From: Nitrospira sp. BO4
GTDB lineage: Bacteria > Nitrospirota > Nitrospiria > Nitrospirales > Nitrospiraceae
Direction: 5' to 3'
Length of the DNA: 64,000 nt
Assembly (NCBI GenBank): GCA_030144965.1
Contig: JAMPUU010000007.1
Span: forward strand, 1-64,000
Shown: in pieces, positions 43,408-50,724 of the stretch
How the letters are laid out: each line of letters starts with the position of its first letter
Numbering within the stretch: position 1 is the stretch's first letter
Program-made: the position numbers and the translations under genes
The notes under the pieces: generated by a model
What the model was told of the DNA's origin: nothing
Seen by the model: only the letters and a program-made list of their open reading frames with translations
Databases searched by the model: none

Positions 43408-43800
43408 ATGTCCGAAGCCAACACCCCAGCCAGCAATCAGCCATCCACCGGAAACAAGCCGTGGAATGATCACAATCATTCCGTATTCGAAGGCCGCGTC
43501 GGCGTGAAGCCCGAGATGCGGATCACCCGAAAGAATCCGGTGGTGAGCACCACGTTGTACGTCAAAAATGAGTACGACACGGACAGCGGACGCAAAACAA
43601 AGACCACACGCATTCCGATCAAGCTCTACGGCGAGACTGGGCAGGCGTTCCTTCAAACCATCGACAGTGGCGATCGCATCAAAGTCGAAGGCAAACTGGA
43701 AGAGAACCTGTGGAAGGATCAGGAAACCCAGAAGAACCGCAGCCGGCTGGAAATGGTGGCCTTCCAGTATTCGCTCCTGGCCAAGAAAAAGGCGGCGTAA
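43408..43800 (+). CDS. SSB-like OB-fold protein (SSB 4)
   Basis: This 130-residue protein has AGGAGG before the ATG. After a disordered 22-residue start, the OB pattern follows: SVFEGRVGVKPEMRIT, VSTTLYVKNEY, TRIPIKLYGETGQ, IDSGDRIKVEGKLEENLW. The YGETG-Q...GDRIKVEG spacing is typical of SSB-like proteins. The C-terminus is basic (LAKKKAA) instead of acidic, the opposite of a normal SSB tail. Confidence 0.8.
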   Translation: MSEANTPASNQPSTGNKPWNDHNHSVFEGRVGVKPEMRITRKNPVVSTTLYVKNEYDTDSGRKTKTTRIPIKLYGETGQAFLQTIDSGDRIKVEGKLEENLWKDQETQKNRSRLEMVAFQYSLLAKKKAA

Positions 43801-44327
43801 GTCGCCAGCGAGGTCCGGCGGAGCACTGCTTAGCGGACTCCATCGGACAATCCGTCTGAACATCGGACGGCGTGGGTACTACGACATTGCCCTCTGGCGA
43901 GTGACCGGAGTCGATTCTGTATGTCGGGGGAATTGGTGCACCAATACTCCTGACGACTCAGCACAATACAGATCAGGTATGGGAGTCATGATGTGTACAT
44001 ACCACATTCGTATACCGCTGTGATTACAGGAAGGCATGCCACCGTGCATTCCGATCGCGCAGCCTTGCTTGAGACGGCAGGCTAGTCAAAATACCGTCCA
44101 CCCTCGGCATCTCGGGACGATGAGATGCCCCTCAGTTTCTTGCGGGTCAGGAGCAAACCCCGACGCCCGATGTCGCAGCCCTCATCGGGTGCGCGTCCGT
44201 ACTGCGACGGTTGAACAACTCATAGCCAGAAACAGAGCTGAGAGCTTCGTCCTCCGACGAGGCTCTCGTCTCTCGGCTCATGACATCCGTAATACCTGTT
44301 CATACACCATGATCGCGGGAGGTTGTC
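43801..44327. other. Intergenic region with a partial element motif
   Basis: About 530 bp without a supported gene; frames at 44036-44488 have no binding sites and unlikely composition. CCGTAATACC at 44287-44296 repeats the right half of the element motif, 32 nt before the next start, but no TTCTCCCCA box lies at the usual distance. Confidence 0.4.
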
Positions 44328-44531
44328 ATGCCTACTGTCCTCGACATGCTTGCACCTTATGCCATCGTCCTGTTCGTGCTCGCCATCATCACCCCTATTG
44401 TTCTCAACTCCATACATCGACGGGGACTCTCTGCCGCATACAGTCGTCCGCGCTATCTCAATCTCAGTGGCGCGACGGCCACACCTAATCGACGACGATC
44501 CTTGTCCGCCCCTCATCACGTGCACACATGA
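44328..44531 (+). CDS. Small single-span membrane protein
   Basis: This 67-residue protein has GGGAGG before the ATG. One N-terminal membrane segment (about 8-27) is followed by a basic Ser/Arg-rich tail. Its stop overlaps the next start (ATGA). The function is unknown. Confidence 0.58.
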   Translation: MPTVLDMLAPYAIVLFVLAIITPIVLNSIHRRGLSAAYSRPRYLNLSGATATPNRRRSLSAPHHVHT

Positions 44532-44641
44532 CCTTCAGCCATTACCCCCTCACACTCGCCAGCCTCCCGCTCGTACTCGTCCTCTGGTTCGCTCACACCT
44601 ACCGCACACGTCGCCGCTCTCCACCCAAACATCGTCGATAA
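44528..44641 (+). CDS. 37-residue membrane peptide
   Basis: A short gene coupled to the previous one by an ATGA overlap. One membrane segment (about 7-22) is followed by a basic tail (YRTRRRSPPKHRR). With its neighbour it forms a second pair of small membrane proteins, similar in layout to the pair at 35.2-35.5 kb. Confidence 0.5.
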   Translation: MTFSHYPLTLASLPLVLVLWFAHTYRTRRRSPPKHRR

Positions 44642-44653
44642 CACTTCTTCCAG

Positions 44654-44672
44654 AGGCCCGCTTTGCGGGCAG
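44654..44672. repeat. Intergenic hairpin, family copy 5
   Basis: AGGCCCGCTTTGCGGGCAG: a GCCCGC/GCGGGC stem with a TTT loop, 12 nt after the preceding stop codon. Confidence 0.55.
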
Positions 44673-44719
44673 GCATACCACCGGGTGAACGCTGACAACA
44701 TTTAACCCGGAGGTTTTCC

Positions 44720-45127
44720 ATGCGTACTCTCCTCTTTCTCCTCTTTCTCCTCTTGCTCGGCTTTCTCACTGCTGGTCTCGCCCCCACCCCTGCCACAGCA
44801 GACGGCTTGCCTGGTCTGCCACTGCCTGAACCTCGGATTGCCGAATCCACGTTGATTCAAGGCACGGGCTGGTCGCTCGGCCGATCCCGAAACGAATCGC
44901 TCGCCTGTGAAGTGGCGCATAACCGTGCAATGGCCCAACTATCGAAAGGTCTCAAGGTCGCCCAAAACAAACGTCTGGTGAACGTTGACGAATTGGCCCA
45001 TGCCCTTCCGATGACCATTCTCCGATCATGGAATCCGGAGACTGGACGATGCACGATCAAAATACGGGTCGAAATTCCCGTACAACCCAAGTCCTCTATT
45101 CCCGTTCTGCACGAACGGCTCTACTAG
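44720..45127 (+). CDS. Exported protein, unknown
   Basis: This 135-residue protein has CGGAGG before the ATG. Residues 1-27 form a Leu-rich signal peptide with cleavage near ATA-D. The mature part (GTGWSLGRSRNESLACEVAHNRAMAQLSKGL, about 47-77) resembles the helix of LPP20/FlgT-type envelope proteins, in which A-x3-A repeats follow an aromatic GxG start. The match is weak. Two Cys could form a disulphide in the periplasm. Confidence 0.6.
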   Translation: MRTLLFLLFLLLLGFLTAGLAPTPATADGLPGLPLPEPRIAESTLIQGTGWSLGRSRNESLACEVAHNRAMAQLSKGLKVAQNKRLVNVDELAHALPMTILRSWNPETGRCTIKIRVEIPVQPKSSIPVLHERLY

Positions 45128-45261
45128 GTCTGTCTCGCCGCCACACCAGATCAAGACGCAGGATAGAACCTCCGTGAACAGGACTTGCTGCACACTGGAT
45201 CGACAAAGCCTGGCATGAGGCGCGCTGACTACCAGGCCTTCCTGACGTTTCAGGCCTCCGC

Positions 45262-45290
45262 TTGACAACTTAGACCACTCGCCATAGACT
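45262..45290 (+). promoter_or_regulatory. Sigma-70-type promoter
   Basis: TTGACA (45262-45267), exactly 17 nt, then TAGACT (45285-45290). This near-consensus promoter lies about 40 nt upstream of the gene at 45333 and is unlike the CTCCCC/CGTAAT motif of other element clusters. Confidence 0.72.
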
Positions 45291-45332
45291 AAGCATGTGC
45301 TGAACAGGCACATGTCTATCACGGAGGGATTT

Positions 45333-45632
45333 ATGCCCACAGCCACCGAGCGCATTCCCGTCCTCGTGACGAAAGTCGATAAAGGACGCTTTACGAAAAA
45401 GGCGAAAACCTTTGGGTTTAGCTCGATTAGCGAATTTGCCAGGACGGCGATGGCGCGATTCAGTCCGGATACACAACAAGAAGAAGAGGCCTTTGACGCC
45501 CTGCTCGTCAAAGTCAAAGAAGGCACGCGCGTGGCCGAACAAGCAATCGATCAGACGATCGCCAGGTGCGATGCGTCCAATGCACGGATGGCCCAACTGG
45601 ACGCCTGGATGAAAAAGGAAGGATACGCCTAA
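45333..45632 (+). CDS. Possible ribbon-helix-helix (MobC/CopG-like) protein
   Basis: This 99-residue protein is called from ATG 45333 (GGAGGG upstream). The start (IPVLVTKVDKGRFTKKAKTFGFSSISEFARTAM) resembles ribbon-helix-helix proteins: one basic strand, then two helices with the FSSxSEFxR turn, as in relaxosome accessory factors such as MobC. A helical acidic tail follows. It could be a DNA-binding regulator or mobilisation factor. It directly abuts the next gene. Confidence 0.6.
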   Translation: MPTATERIPVLVTKVDKGRFTKKAKTFGFSSISEFARTAMARFSPDTQQEEEAFDALLVKVKEGTRVAEQAIDQTIARCDASNARMAQLDAWMKKEGYA

Positions 45633-45857
45633 ATGGGATGGGCTGAAAAAGCCTGGGACGCATTCCGTGATGTCCTGCGGCTCCAAGACAAAGTACAGAG
45701 CCTCAGCAGTAAAGTGGATCTCCAACAGAACAAAATTGAGTCACTCAACATCGAGGTCGCCCAACTCAAAATGGCCGTGACCATTCTGCTCGGCCAATCC
45801 GGGGTCAAACTTCCGCCCAGGCCTCCGTTCGAACCCCCTGCCTTGCCTGGATCGTAA
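45633..45857 (+). CDS. Small coiled-coil protein
   Basis: This 74-residue protein starts immediately after the preceding stop. Residues about 10-55 form a heptad-like coiled coil, followed by a Pro-rich tail. It is probably co-expressed with, and perhaps a partner of, the RHH-like protein. Confidence 0.6.
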   Translation: MGWAEKAWDAFRDVLRLQDKVQSLSSKVDLQQNKIESLNIEVAQLKMAVTILLGQSGVKLPPRPPFEPPALPGS

Positions 45858-45924
45858 CCCCTTCCGCGGCTCGCTTCGCTCGCAGACTGCCCGTCATCAT
45901 GCTCACCCTGATCAATTGGAGGAC

Positions 45925-46431
45925 ATGATGACACCCGTGATAAAGCCCTTCTTGTACCACGACATCGATGGCATACTGTTTGGGGAATACGGACCACGAA
46001 AGGCCCATCAACTCCGGCCTGGGATCTCCGACTGGTTTCATTGGACCCTGGCTCGGTACCAGATCGTCTTCCTCACCTCCTGGCAGCATCATGAGGTCTT
46101 CAATCTTTTACAGGATCTCTATCTCCCAGACGTCATCCTGCACTGTCGATTCTTACCCTGGAAGACAGCCCGCCCTCCCCTCGCGTTCAAATGGGACGCG
46201 ATCTGTCGAGACCAACGCCAGCAGCCTCACCCGTATTTTTGGATTGATGATCACGAACAGGAGTTCCCGGATCAGGCCGAGCGAGCACAGATCTATGGAG
46301 GGCTGCCGTTCGTCCGGGTCAATCCCACAGGCGAACGAGAATTGCTCGATCTCATGCAACGGCTCAATGGGAGGATGACCAAAATGCAACCGTTCCTTCA
46401 GCCTCCACACATGGTCGCGATGCCCCGCTAG
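45925..46431 (+). CDS. HAD-like hydrolase
   Basis: This 168-residue protein is called from ATG 45925 (TTGGAGG upstream; ATG 45928 is equally possible). YHDIDGILF (about 13-21) is HAD motif I, FLTSW (about 51) fits motif II with the Thr/Ser, a Lys near 92 could be motif III, and WIDDHEQEF (about 108) is motif IV. The short insert-free layout resembles phage HAD nucleotidases and phosphatases. The substrate is unknown. Confidence 0.72.
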   Translation: MMTPVIKPFLYHDIDGILFGEYGPRKAHQLRPGISDWFHWTLARYQIVFLTSWQHHEVFNLLQDLYLPDVILHCRFLPWKTARPPLAFKWDAICRDQRQQPHPYFWIDDHEQEFPDQAERAQIYGGLPFVRVNPTGERELLDLMQRLNGRMTKMQPFLQPPHMVAMPR

Positions 46432-46442
46432 AGGAACACATC

Positions 46443-46631
46443 ATGCGCGGCGTTCGATTCCCACTACCCAAGCAAGCTCACCGCATCCATGTCACCATTC
46501 GTGATCAGGAACGACAGGCTCGCCCACAGAGCCGTGCTCTCCTAGCGTGTTGGGAAGCCGACCGCGATGACGAGACGGAGACAGTGGTACATCTTCGGCG
46601 GCCACAACACCACCGACTGAAACGATTCTAA
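46443..46631 (+). CDS. Small basic protein
   Basis: This 62-residue protein has GAGGAAC before the ATG. It is Arg/His/Gln-rich, with no motif. It follows the HAD gene by 11 nt. Confidence 0.48.
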   Translation: MRGVRFPLPKQAHRIHVTIRDQERQARPQSRALLACWEADRDDETETVVHLRRPQHHRLKRF

Positions 46632-46646
46632 CCAGATCGTGTTGCG

Positions 46647-46690
46647 CGCAGGGTTGATCCAGAGTGACATTCCTACACAGGAGGATCACC
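46647..46690 (+). repeat. Duplicated leader, copy A (no gene follows)
   Basis: Shares CGCAGGGTTGA, GTGACATTCCTACA and GGAGGATCAC with copy B at 46774. Copy A ends with a good ribosome binding site but is followed by GTAAAC rather than ATG, so it appears to be an orphaned 5' leader. Confidence 0.6.
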
Positions 46691-46773
46691 GTAAACCAGA
46701 TACGGTTGCTGTCACCACAGGGAACGTGAGCTGAACACGACGACTGCCGGTAATCTCAGAGGCTCGCGTTGCT

Positions 46774-46821
46774 CGCAGGGTTGACGCAGGTGACATTCCT
46801 ACAAGAAGAGGAGGATCACAC
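46774..46821 (+). repeat. Duplicated leader, copy B (drives 46822 gene)
   Basis: The second copy of the leader, about 127 nt downstream of copy A. Here the AGGAGGATCACAC segment leads directly to ATG 46822. Confidence 0.6.
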
Positions 46822-46992
46822 ATGTCACGTCATCGCTATCAACTCCAGGCCTCAGAACAGCGCAAACTGGCTGCCATCAGTCACCAAGAGATCGATACCA
46901 TGGCTCGCGTCCATGCACGACGGCGTGAGCAAGAAAAGACTCAGGAGGATATCTCACGGCAATCCCTCAGGGATGCCCTGCATCGCGCCTAA
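46822..46992 (+). CDS. 56-residue charged protein
   Basis: A short gene with GAGGAGG nine nt before the ATG. It is predicted as one long charged helix (HARRREQEKTQEDISRQSLRDAL). It is the last + strand gene of the right arm. The function is unknown. Confidence 0.52.
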   Translation: MSRHRYQLQASEQRKLAAISHQEIDTMARVHARRREQEKTQEDISRQSLRDALHRA

Positions 46993-47227
46993 GACTGGCA
47001 TGATAGGTTCTCAGCGGAACAGGCTGTGATGGTGTTGATCCATCATCATAGGGAGTCGCACTCAGATGCGAGACTCTGGTAGCTGAGCTGCAGGACCGAT
47101 ACGAGACGGGTGGAGTGGCCATGAAGCCCGTCTCTTCATACTATGGCGTCTCACCGATCCTCATCTCGACCGACACGTGTCGCTCGTCATTGTCGGGTGA
47201 CACACTCACGATATGTGAGCCGTGGAA

Positions 47228-47270
47228 GATGGCCGCTTCGCCCACACACTGCGTGGGCTGCGCGGATCGG
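47228..47270. repeat. Structured repeat, copy 1
   Basis: GATGGCCGCTTCGCCCACAC, then a few bases, GCGTGGGCTGCGCGGATCGG. GCCCAC pairs with GTGGGC around a 7-nt loop. It is about 85% identical to the copy at 47450. Confidence 0.55.
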
Positions 47271-47449
47271 ACTATCGGACGACAGACTGCAGGCTGAGAG
47301 GGCGAGGCTAGTGACAGCAATCGTGTGGCTCGTCCACAGGATCCGGAACATTTGCTCCCCTGTCACACCCTTGACTTGCCGCTGATCACGGCACAGACGA
47401 GGAACGGACACCCATTCCCACGTCTGCTCTTACCTCATGGTCGTGAGGG

Positions 47450-47492
47450 ATGGCCGCTCCGCCCACACGTTGCGTGGGCTCCGCGGCCCGAT
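47450..47492. repeat. Structured repeat, copy 2
   Basis: GATGGCCGCTCCGCCCACAC, then GTTGCGTGGGCTCCGCGGCC, with the same GCCCAC/GTGGGC stem. Changes against copy 1 fall mostly outside the stem. Confidence 0.55.
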
Positions 47493-47545
47493 CAGCCAGA
47501 AACTGGGACAGAAAACCGTCTTAAGAAACCGTTACAGGGTACGTC

Positions 47546-48169
47546 CTACTTTCCCGATCCCTTCATGGCGATAAGAGCCTCATCAAATTGATTGGCGATC
47601 TGGAGAAAGTACGTTGACTCCCGCTTGATTTGTTCAATAACCTGGCGCGCCTCTACATTCTCGCTCTTCTGATACCCTGCACCGAACTTGATTTCCGGTG
47701 CATTTACAGACGGTACATTCACACCAGGAACCATCGTGGGACAGCCGCCTTCATAGCCAAACAACACGCCATCAGACATGACACAGTAGAGACTCGCCAC
47801 AACCTGCGCCCTGACACCGCCAAGATTCTTGACAGATTTCAACTCATCTTCGAGCGTATCAAAGGTCCCCCGTGCTCGTGACAAGTGCAAATTAATCCTG
47901 TCTCTCGTCACTGGCATTGCCCCACTCGTTTCAGCTTCCTGCAACGCCACCATCAGTTGCCCCGCTATTTGCGCTTCCTCCCCTGCCAATTGTGCAGTTA
48001 GATCGCGAAGCTTTTGCATCTTGTCAAGCTGAGGATTGTTTCGCCCGTATGTATTAAAGGAAGCATACGCAACAGCCTGGTTGCGTTTCAACATACTGAG
48101 ACGACTCACTCGAGACGCGCTCAGGACATGACTTCTTACCCTGACACACACTTGTCTTTGCAGCATCAC
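47546..48169 (-). CDS. Hypothetical protein, N-terminus uncertain
   Basis: This frame of up to 207 residues is on the minus strand. The body (about 35-207) looks genuine: a helical part (LDKMQKLRDLTAQLAGEEAQIAGQL), then SLYCVMSDGVLFGYEGGCP and a helical end. The first 30 residues look random and no binding site precedes 48169, so the gene may have lost its true 5' end, including any signal peptide. Codon use is less GC-rich than in the arms. The family is unknown. Confidence 0.5.
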   Translation of the reverse strand: MMLQRQVCVRVRSHVLSASRVSRLSMLKRNQAVAYASFNTYGRNNPQLDKMQKLRDLTAQLAGEEAQIAGQLMVALQEAETSGAMPVTRDRINLHLSRARGTFDTLEDELKSVKNLGGVRAQVVASLYCVMSDGVLFGYEGGCPTMVPGVNVPSVNAPEIKFGAGYQKSENVEARQVIEQIKRESTYFLQIANQFDEALIAMKGSGK

Positions 48170-48269
48170 CGGGACACTCAGGCCGTGGTGGCAAGGTTAT
48201 CGTGGCCAAGGCGTCCCACCCCGGGATGCGGCTTCGCGCGGGAGTATCCCGCGCTTCGCCGCCCATCCG

Positions 48270-48767
48270 TTAGCCCACATCGCTTTGTCTCCACACGACT
48301 TCGGGCCAGTCATGATGGAACATGGATGAGACATCAGGCATCCACGCCCCCGCATGTCCCAATGAGGAGAGTCGCACTACCGGACCAAATGCCGTCACCT
48401 GATCAGGTGCCAGGTTTACGCGCTGAGAGATTTCAAACCGCCATTGATCCCACTCGTCCAGACCCATCACCGTCGTTAACAATGCAGGACGGAGAAACAG
48501 TCCCTCGGGTTCCTGCTCCGGAGTCACCCCCTGTACGACCATCCCAACCCCAGGCGCTCCAATCCGTCTTGCATGCTGGATCACCATTTCGGTCACCGAT
48601 AGACGAGTTTCGAGCGTGTAGGGCTCGGCCTCCCACAGGTCGGCCGAACGAATGCAATACAGATAGCCATCCGGTACAAGGATCGACCGGGCTTCAATCG
48701 GTCGTAATGCCATCAGCGCCTCAAGATGCCTGATCCGTGCCCCCTGACACATCTCTTCCCACAACAT
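48270..48767 (-). CDS. Hypothetical protein
   Basis: This 165-residue protein has GGAGGAGG before the ATG. It has an alpha/beta pattern with a helix near the start (ARIRHLEALMAL), followed by strands containing GVGMVVQGVTP. No family is recognised. It lies downstream of the YdjM-like gene in the same orientation. Confidence 0.6.
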   Translation of the reverse strand: MLWEEMCQGARIRHLEALMALRPIEARSILVPDGYLYCIRSADLWEAEPYTLETRLSVTEMVIQHARRIGAPGVGMVVQGVTPEQEPEGLFLRPALLTTVMGLDEWDQWRFEISQRVNLAPDQVTAFGPVVRLSSLGHAGAWMPDVSSMFHHDWPEVVWRQSDVG

Positions 48768-48800
48768 GCTCCGTCCTCCTCCCTCATTCCACGTCTCTTC

Positions 48801-49349
48801 TCACCCTCTCCTCATCGTTCGTCCGTCTCCACTCACCCACTCACCGCTCTCTGTCGCACTTCCCATCACATAGGGCATGATCGGCGTCTTCACCTCATGC
48901 TCTACTCTGATCCAAAAGCTCACCAGAAACAGCAGGAACCCTCCGACCAAGAGTGCCCGATCCATAACGCCATAGACGGGAAACCGACCTAACACCCACC
49001 GTTCTTTGGAAGGCCACCAGAACATCACCCCACCCGATGCCGCATCCAAGAGCACGTGGCTCCCCCACCCTAGACAGATAGCACAGACAACGGGAAGCGG
49101 AATCATTACCACCAATCCCGCGACCCCGATCATCACCACCATCAGCAACGAATGACTGATCGTCCGGTGCCCCCAGAGATATTTGATCCACCAGGATAAG
49201 AACCAGAACCGTTGTCCCATGACCGAATATGGTTCATCAATATCCGGAGCCAATCCTGCCAGGGCCGCCGTGAGGGTCAATAGGGGGTCGGCGTTGAAGA
49301 GGAGAGAGGCAAGGCCGGCTGGAACTATGGCATGCGTTCGTCCGGACAT
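48801..49349 (-). CDS. YdjM/DUF457-type membrane protein
   Basis: This 182-residue protein is called from ATG 49349 (GAGGAGA upstream). It has about four membrane segments. LAPDIDEPYS (about 33-42) and WGHRTISHSL (about 60-69) are the D-x-D and GHRxxxHS signatures of the DUF457/YdjM family, described as membrane-bound metal-dependent hydrolases. The substrate is unknown. Its start overlaps the end of the upstream gene by 25 nt, implying coupled expression. Confidence 0.82.
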   Translation of the reverse strand: MSGRTHAIVPAGLASLLFNADPLLTLTAALAGLAPDIDEPYSVMGQRFWFLSWWIKYLWGHRTISHSLLMVVMIGVAGLVVMIPLPVVCAICLGWGSHVLLDAASGGVMFWWPSKERWVLGRFPVYGVMDRALLVGGFLLFLVSFWIRVEHEVKTPIMPYVMGSATESGEWVSGDGRTMRRG

Positions 49350-50212
49350 GACAGTCTCCTCTCTGCATAACGTTGCCGTGCTAAGACCCGATGCTTCACC
49401 TTCTGTGACACCAGGATATATTTCGGCAGGAGTTTTTCGGGAATCCGAAAATAACTCATCGCCATTCTCGCAATCATGGTCGGCGACAAGGTGATATTGT
49501 TGGTGTAGTGCGTCTCCATTCGCGCCTCCACCTTGGAATAGCGCCGCTTGTTCGTATATATGGCCAGGATGACCTGTTGCAGCCACCACTTCTCGAACAA
49601 TGCCGGGTAGTCAACCTGCACTCGATTGAGATACGCCAGCCCTTCCTGTTTCAATCCCCCACGATCTTCCTGCCTCATCGTCGAATCAGAGACCAATCCG
49701 GCTTGTCGGCCTGTCACCATCCGACGATGCACCGTGCCTCCATATCGGTATCGCGCCATTACCCGATGCTTGACCTTCTCTGAGAGCCTCATGCAGACGG
49801 GCAACATGTATCTAGGCAGCTTGAAATAGGTCATCACAAGACACGCGACCGCTTTTGGTTTTAACTGAATCGACTCCTCCGTTTGGGTGTAGTGCTTTTC
49901 CATCCGCACATCGAATTGGGCTAGACTCCATCCTGGATGGATAGCACCCAACACTCGATTCACCAACCAATCTCCTACGAGTGACGGATTCTGCACAGAG
50001 ACTTTCCGGAGATACGCGAGTCCCTCCTGCTTCAGACCCCAGATCGCTTCATTGATATAACTTGGTTCTCGCTCCCGTGAGGTGGATTCATACTCCTCCA
50101 TCCGGCCAGCCAGATGACGAGGGTCCTCTCCAATGCCCAATGGCATCGCTTCACCCGACGGAAGGGCAACCTCCTGCTCATCCTGTTCACCTGTGGCACC
50201 GCTGTTCTGCAT
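49325..50212 (-). CDS. Protein with a tandem internal duplication
   Basis: This 295-residue protein is built of two similar units of about 100 residues (about 58-158 and 187-284). Each begins GLKQEGLAYL, continues through a W-containing helix, R-M-E-x-H-Y-T, a M-x-Y-F-x-[LI]-P turn and ends EKVKHRV or QKVKHRV followed by R-Y. Each unit is helical and basic. No known family is recognised; DNA binding is possible. A 50-residue acidic N-terminus precedes the units. Confidence 0.68.
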   Translation of the reverse strand: MQNSGATGEQDEQEVALPSGEAMPLGIGEDPRHLAGRMEEYESTSREREPSYINEAIWGLKQEGLAYLRKVSVQNPSLVGDWLVNRVLGAIHPGWSLAQFDVRMEKHYTQTEESIQLKPKAVACLVMTYFKLPRYMLPVCMRLSEKVKHRVMARYRYGGTVHRRMVTGRQAGLVSDSTMRQEDRGGLKQEGLAYLNRVQVDYPALFEKWWLQQVILAIYTNKRRYSKVEARMETHYTNNITLSPTMIARMAMSYFRIPEKLLPKYILVSQKVKHRVLARQRYAERRLSCPDERMP

Positions 50213-50654
50213 TAGCTCTGCTTTCTACAGATAATCTTTATATGTACTGTGGTCAGAATATCCTCAGAACCACTCCGCCCCATCACCCCTCATGACACCT
50301 GCCAGCCCTGCACCATGAAGGGGACTCAACCCACTATTACGATCACCCAATCCGGAGGAATGTCCACCCGCCCTCTCATCCGCATACCGTCATGCGTTCA
50401 CCACTCTGAGAAGTATCCCGCCAGCCATGCAATGATATTGCCCTGTAATGTCGGTGACTTGAACATGGACCACCATCACCGCTGAGAGACGACATCACCA
50501 GCCATCCGCCATTTCCCCACTATTTCTACAGGAGTCGATCGCCAAACCCCTTGGAGGACGCGAGGTTTCAGCAATGGCTCCGTCCATCGCTCGACCAACT
50601 CCCCCACATTTCGTGAGGAGTCTGCGCCATATCTCCCCAGCACAGTTCCCGACA
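50213..50654. other. Divergent intergenic region upstream of the ParM-like gene
   Basis: About 440 bp between the minus-strand operon and the partition genes. A 56-codon + frame (50315-50485) lacks a binding site and is not called. Actin-type partition systems often keep their centromere here, but I see no clear tandem repeats. Confidence 0.4.
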
Positions 50655-50681
50655 TTCTCCCCATCGGGAGATCGTAATACT
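50655..50681 (+). promoter_or_regulatory. Element motif, copy 7 (upstream of ParM-like gene)
   Basis: TTCTCCCCA, 9 nt, CGTAATACT, 44 nt before the start codon. In this copy TCTCCC and GGGAGA form a perfect inverted repeat with a 4-nt gap, suggesting binding by a dimer. Confidence 0.62.
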
Positions 50682-50724
50682 CCCCTGTCACCCATCGACA
50701 CATGACCGCATACAAGGAGGCTCC

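Larger units (their letters stand above)
46993..47545. other. Non-coding region with a duplicated structured segment
   Basis: About 550 bp with no supported gene. It contains two copies of a GC-rich hairpin segment (listed at 47228 and 47450). Short frames here have no binding sites. It could encode a structured RNA or be a remnant of lost genes between the two oppositely oriented arms. Confidence 0.4.

Noticed and set aside
50315-50485. 56-codon frame upstream of the ParM-like gene
   Set aside because: No Shine-Dalgarno at a usable distance and no sign of conservation; left as part of the intergenic region.
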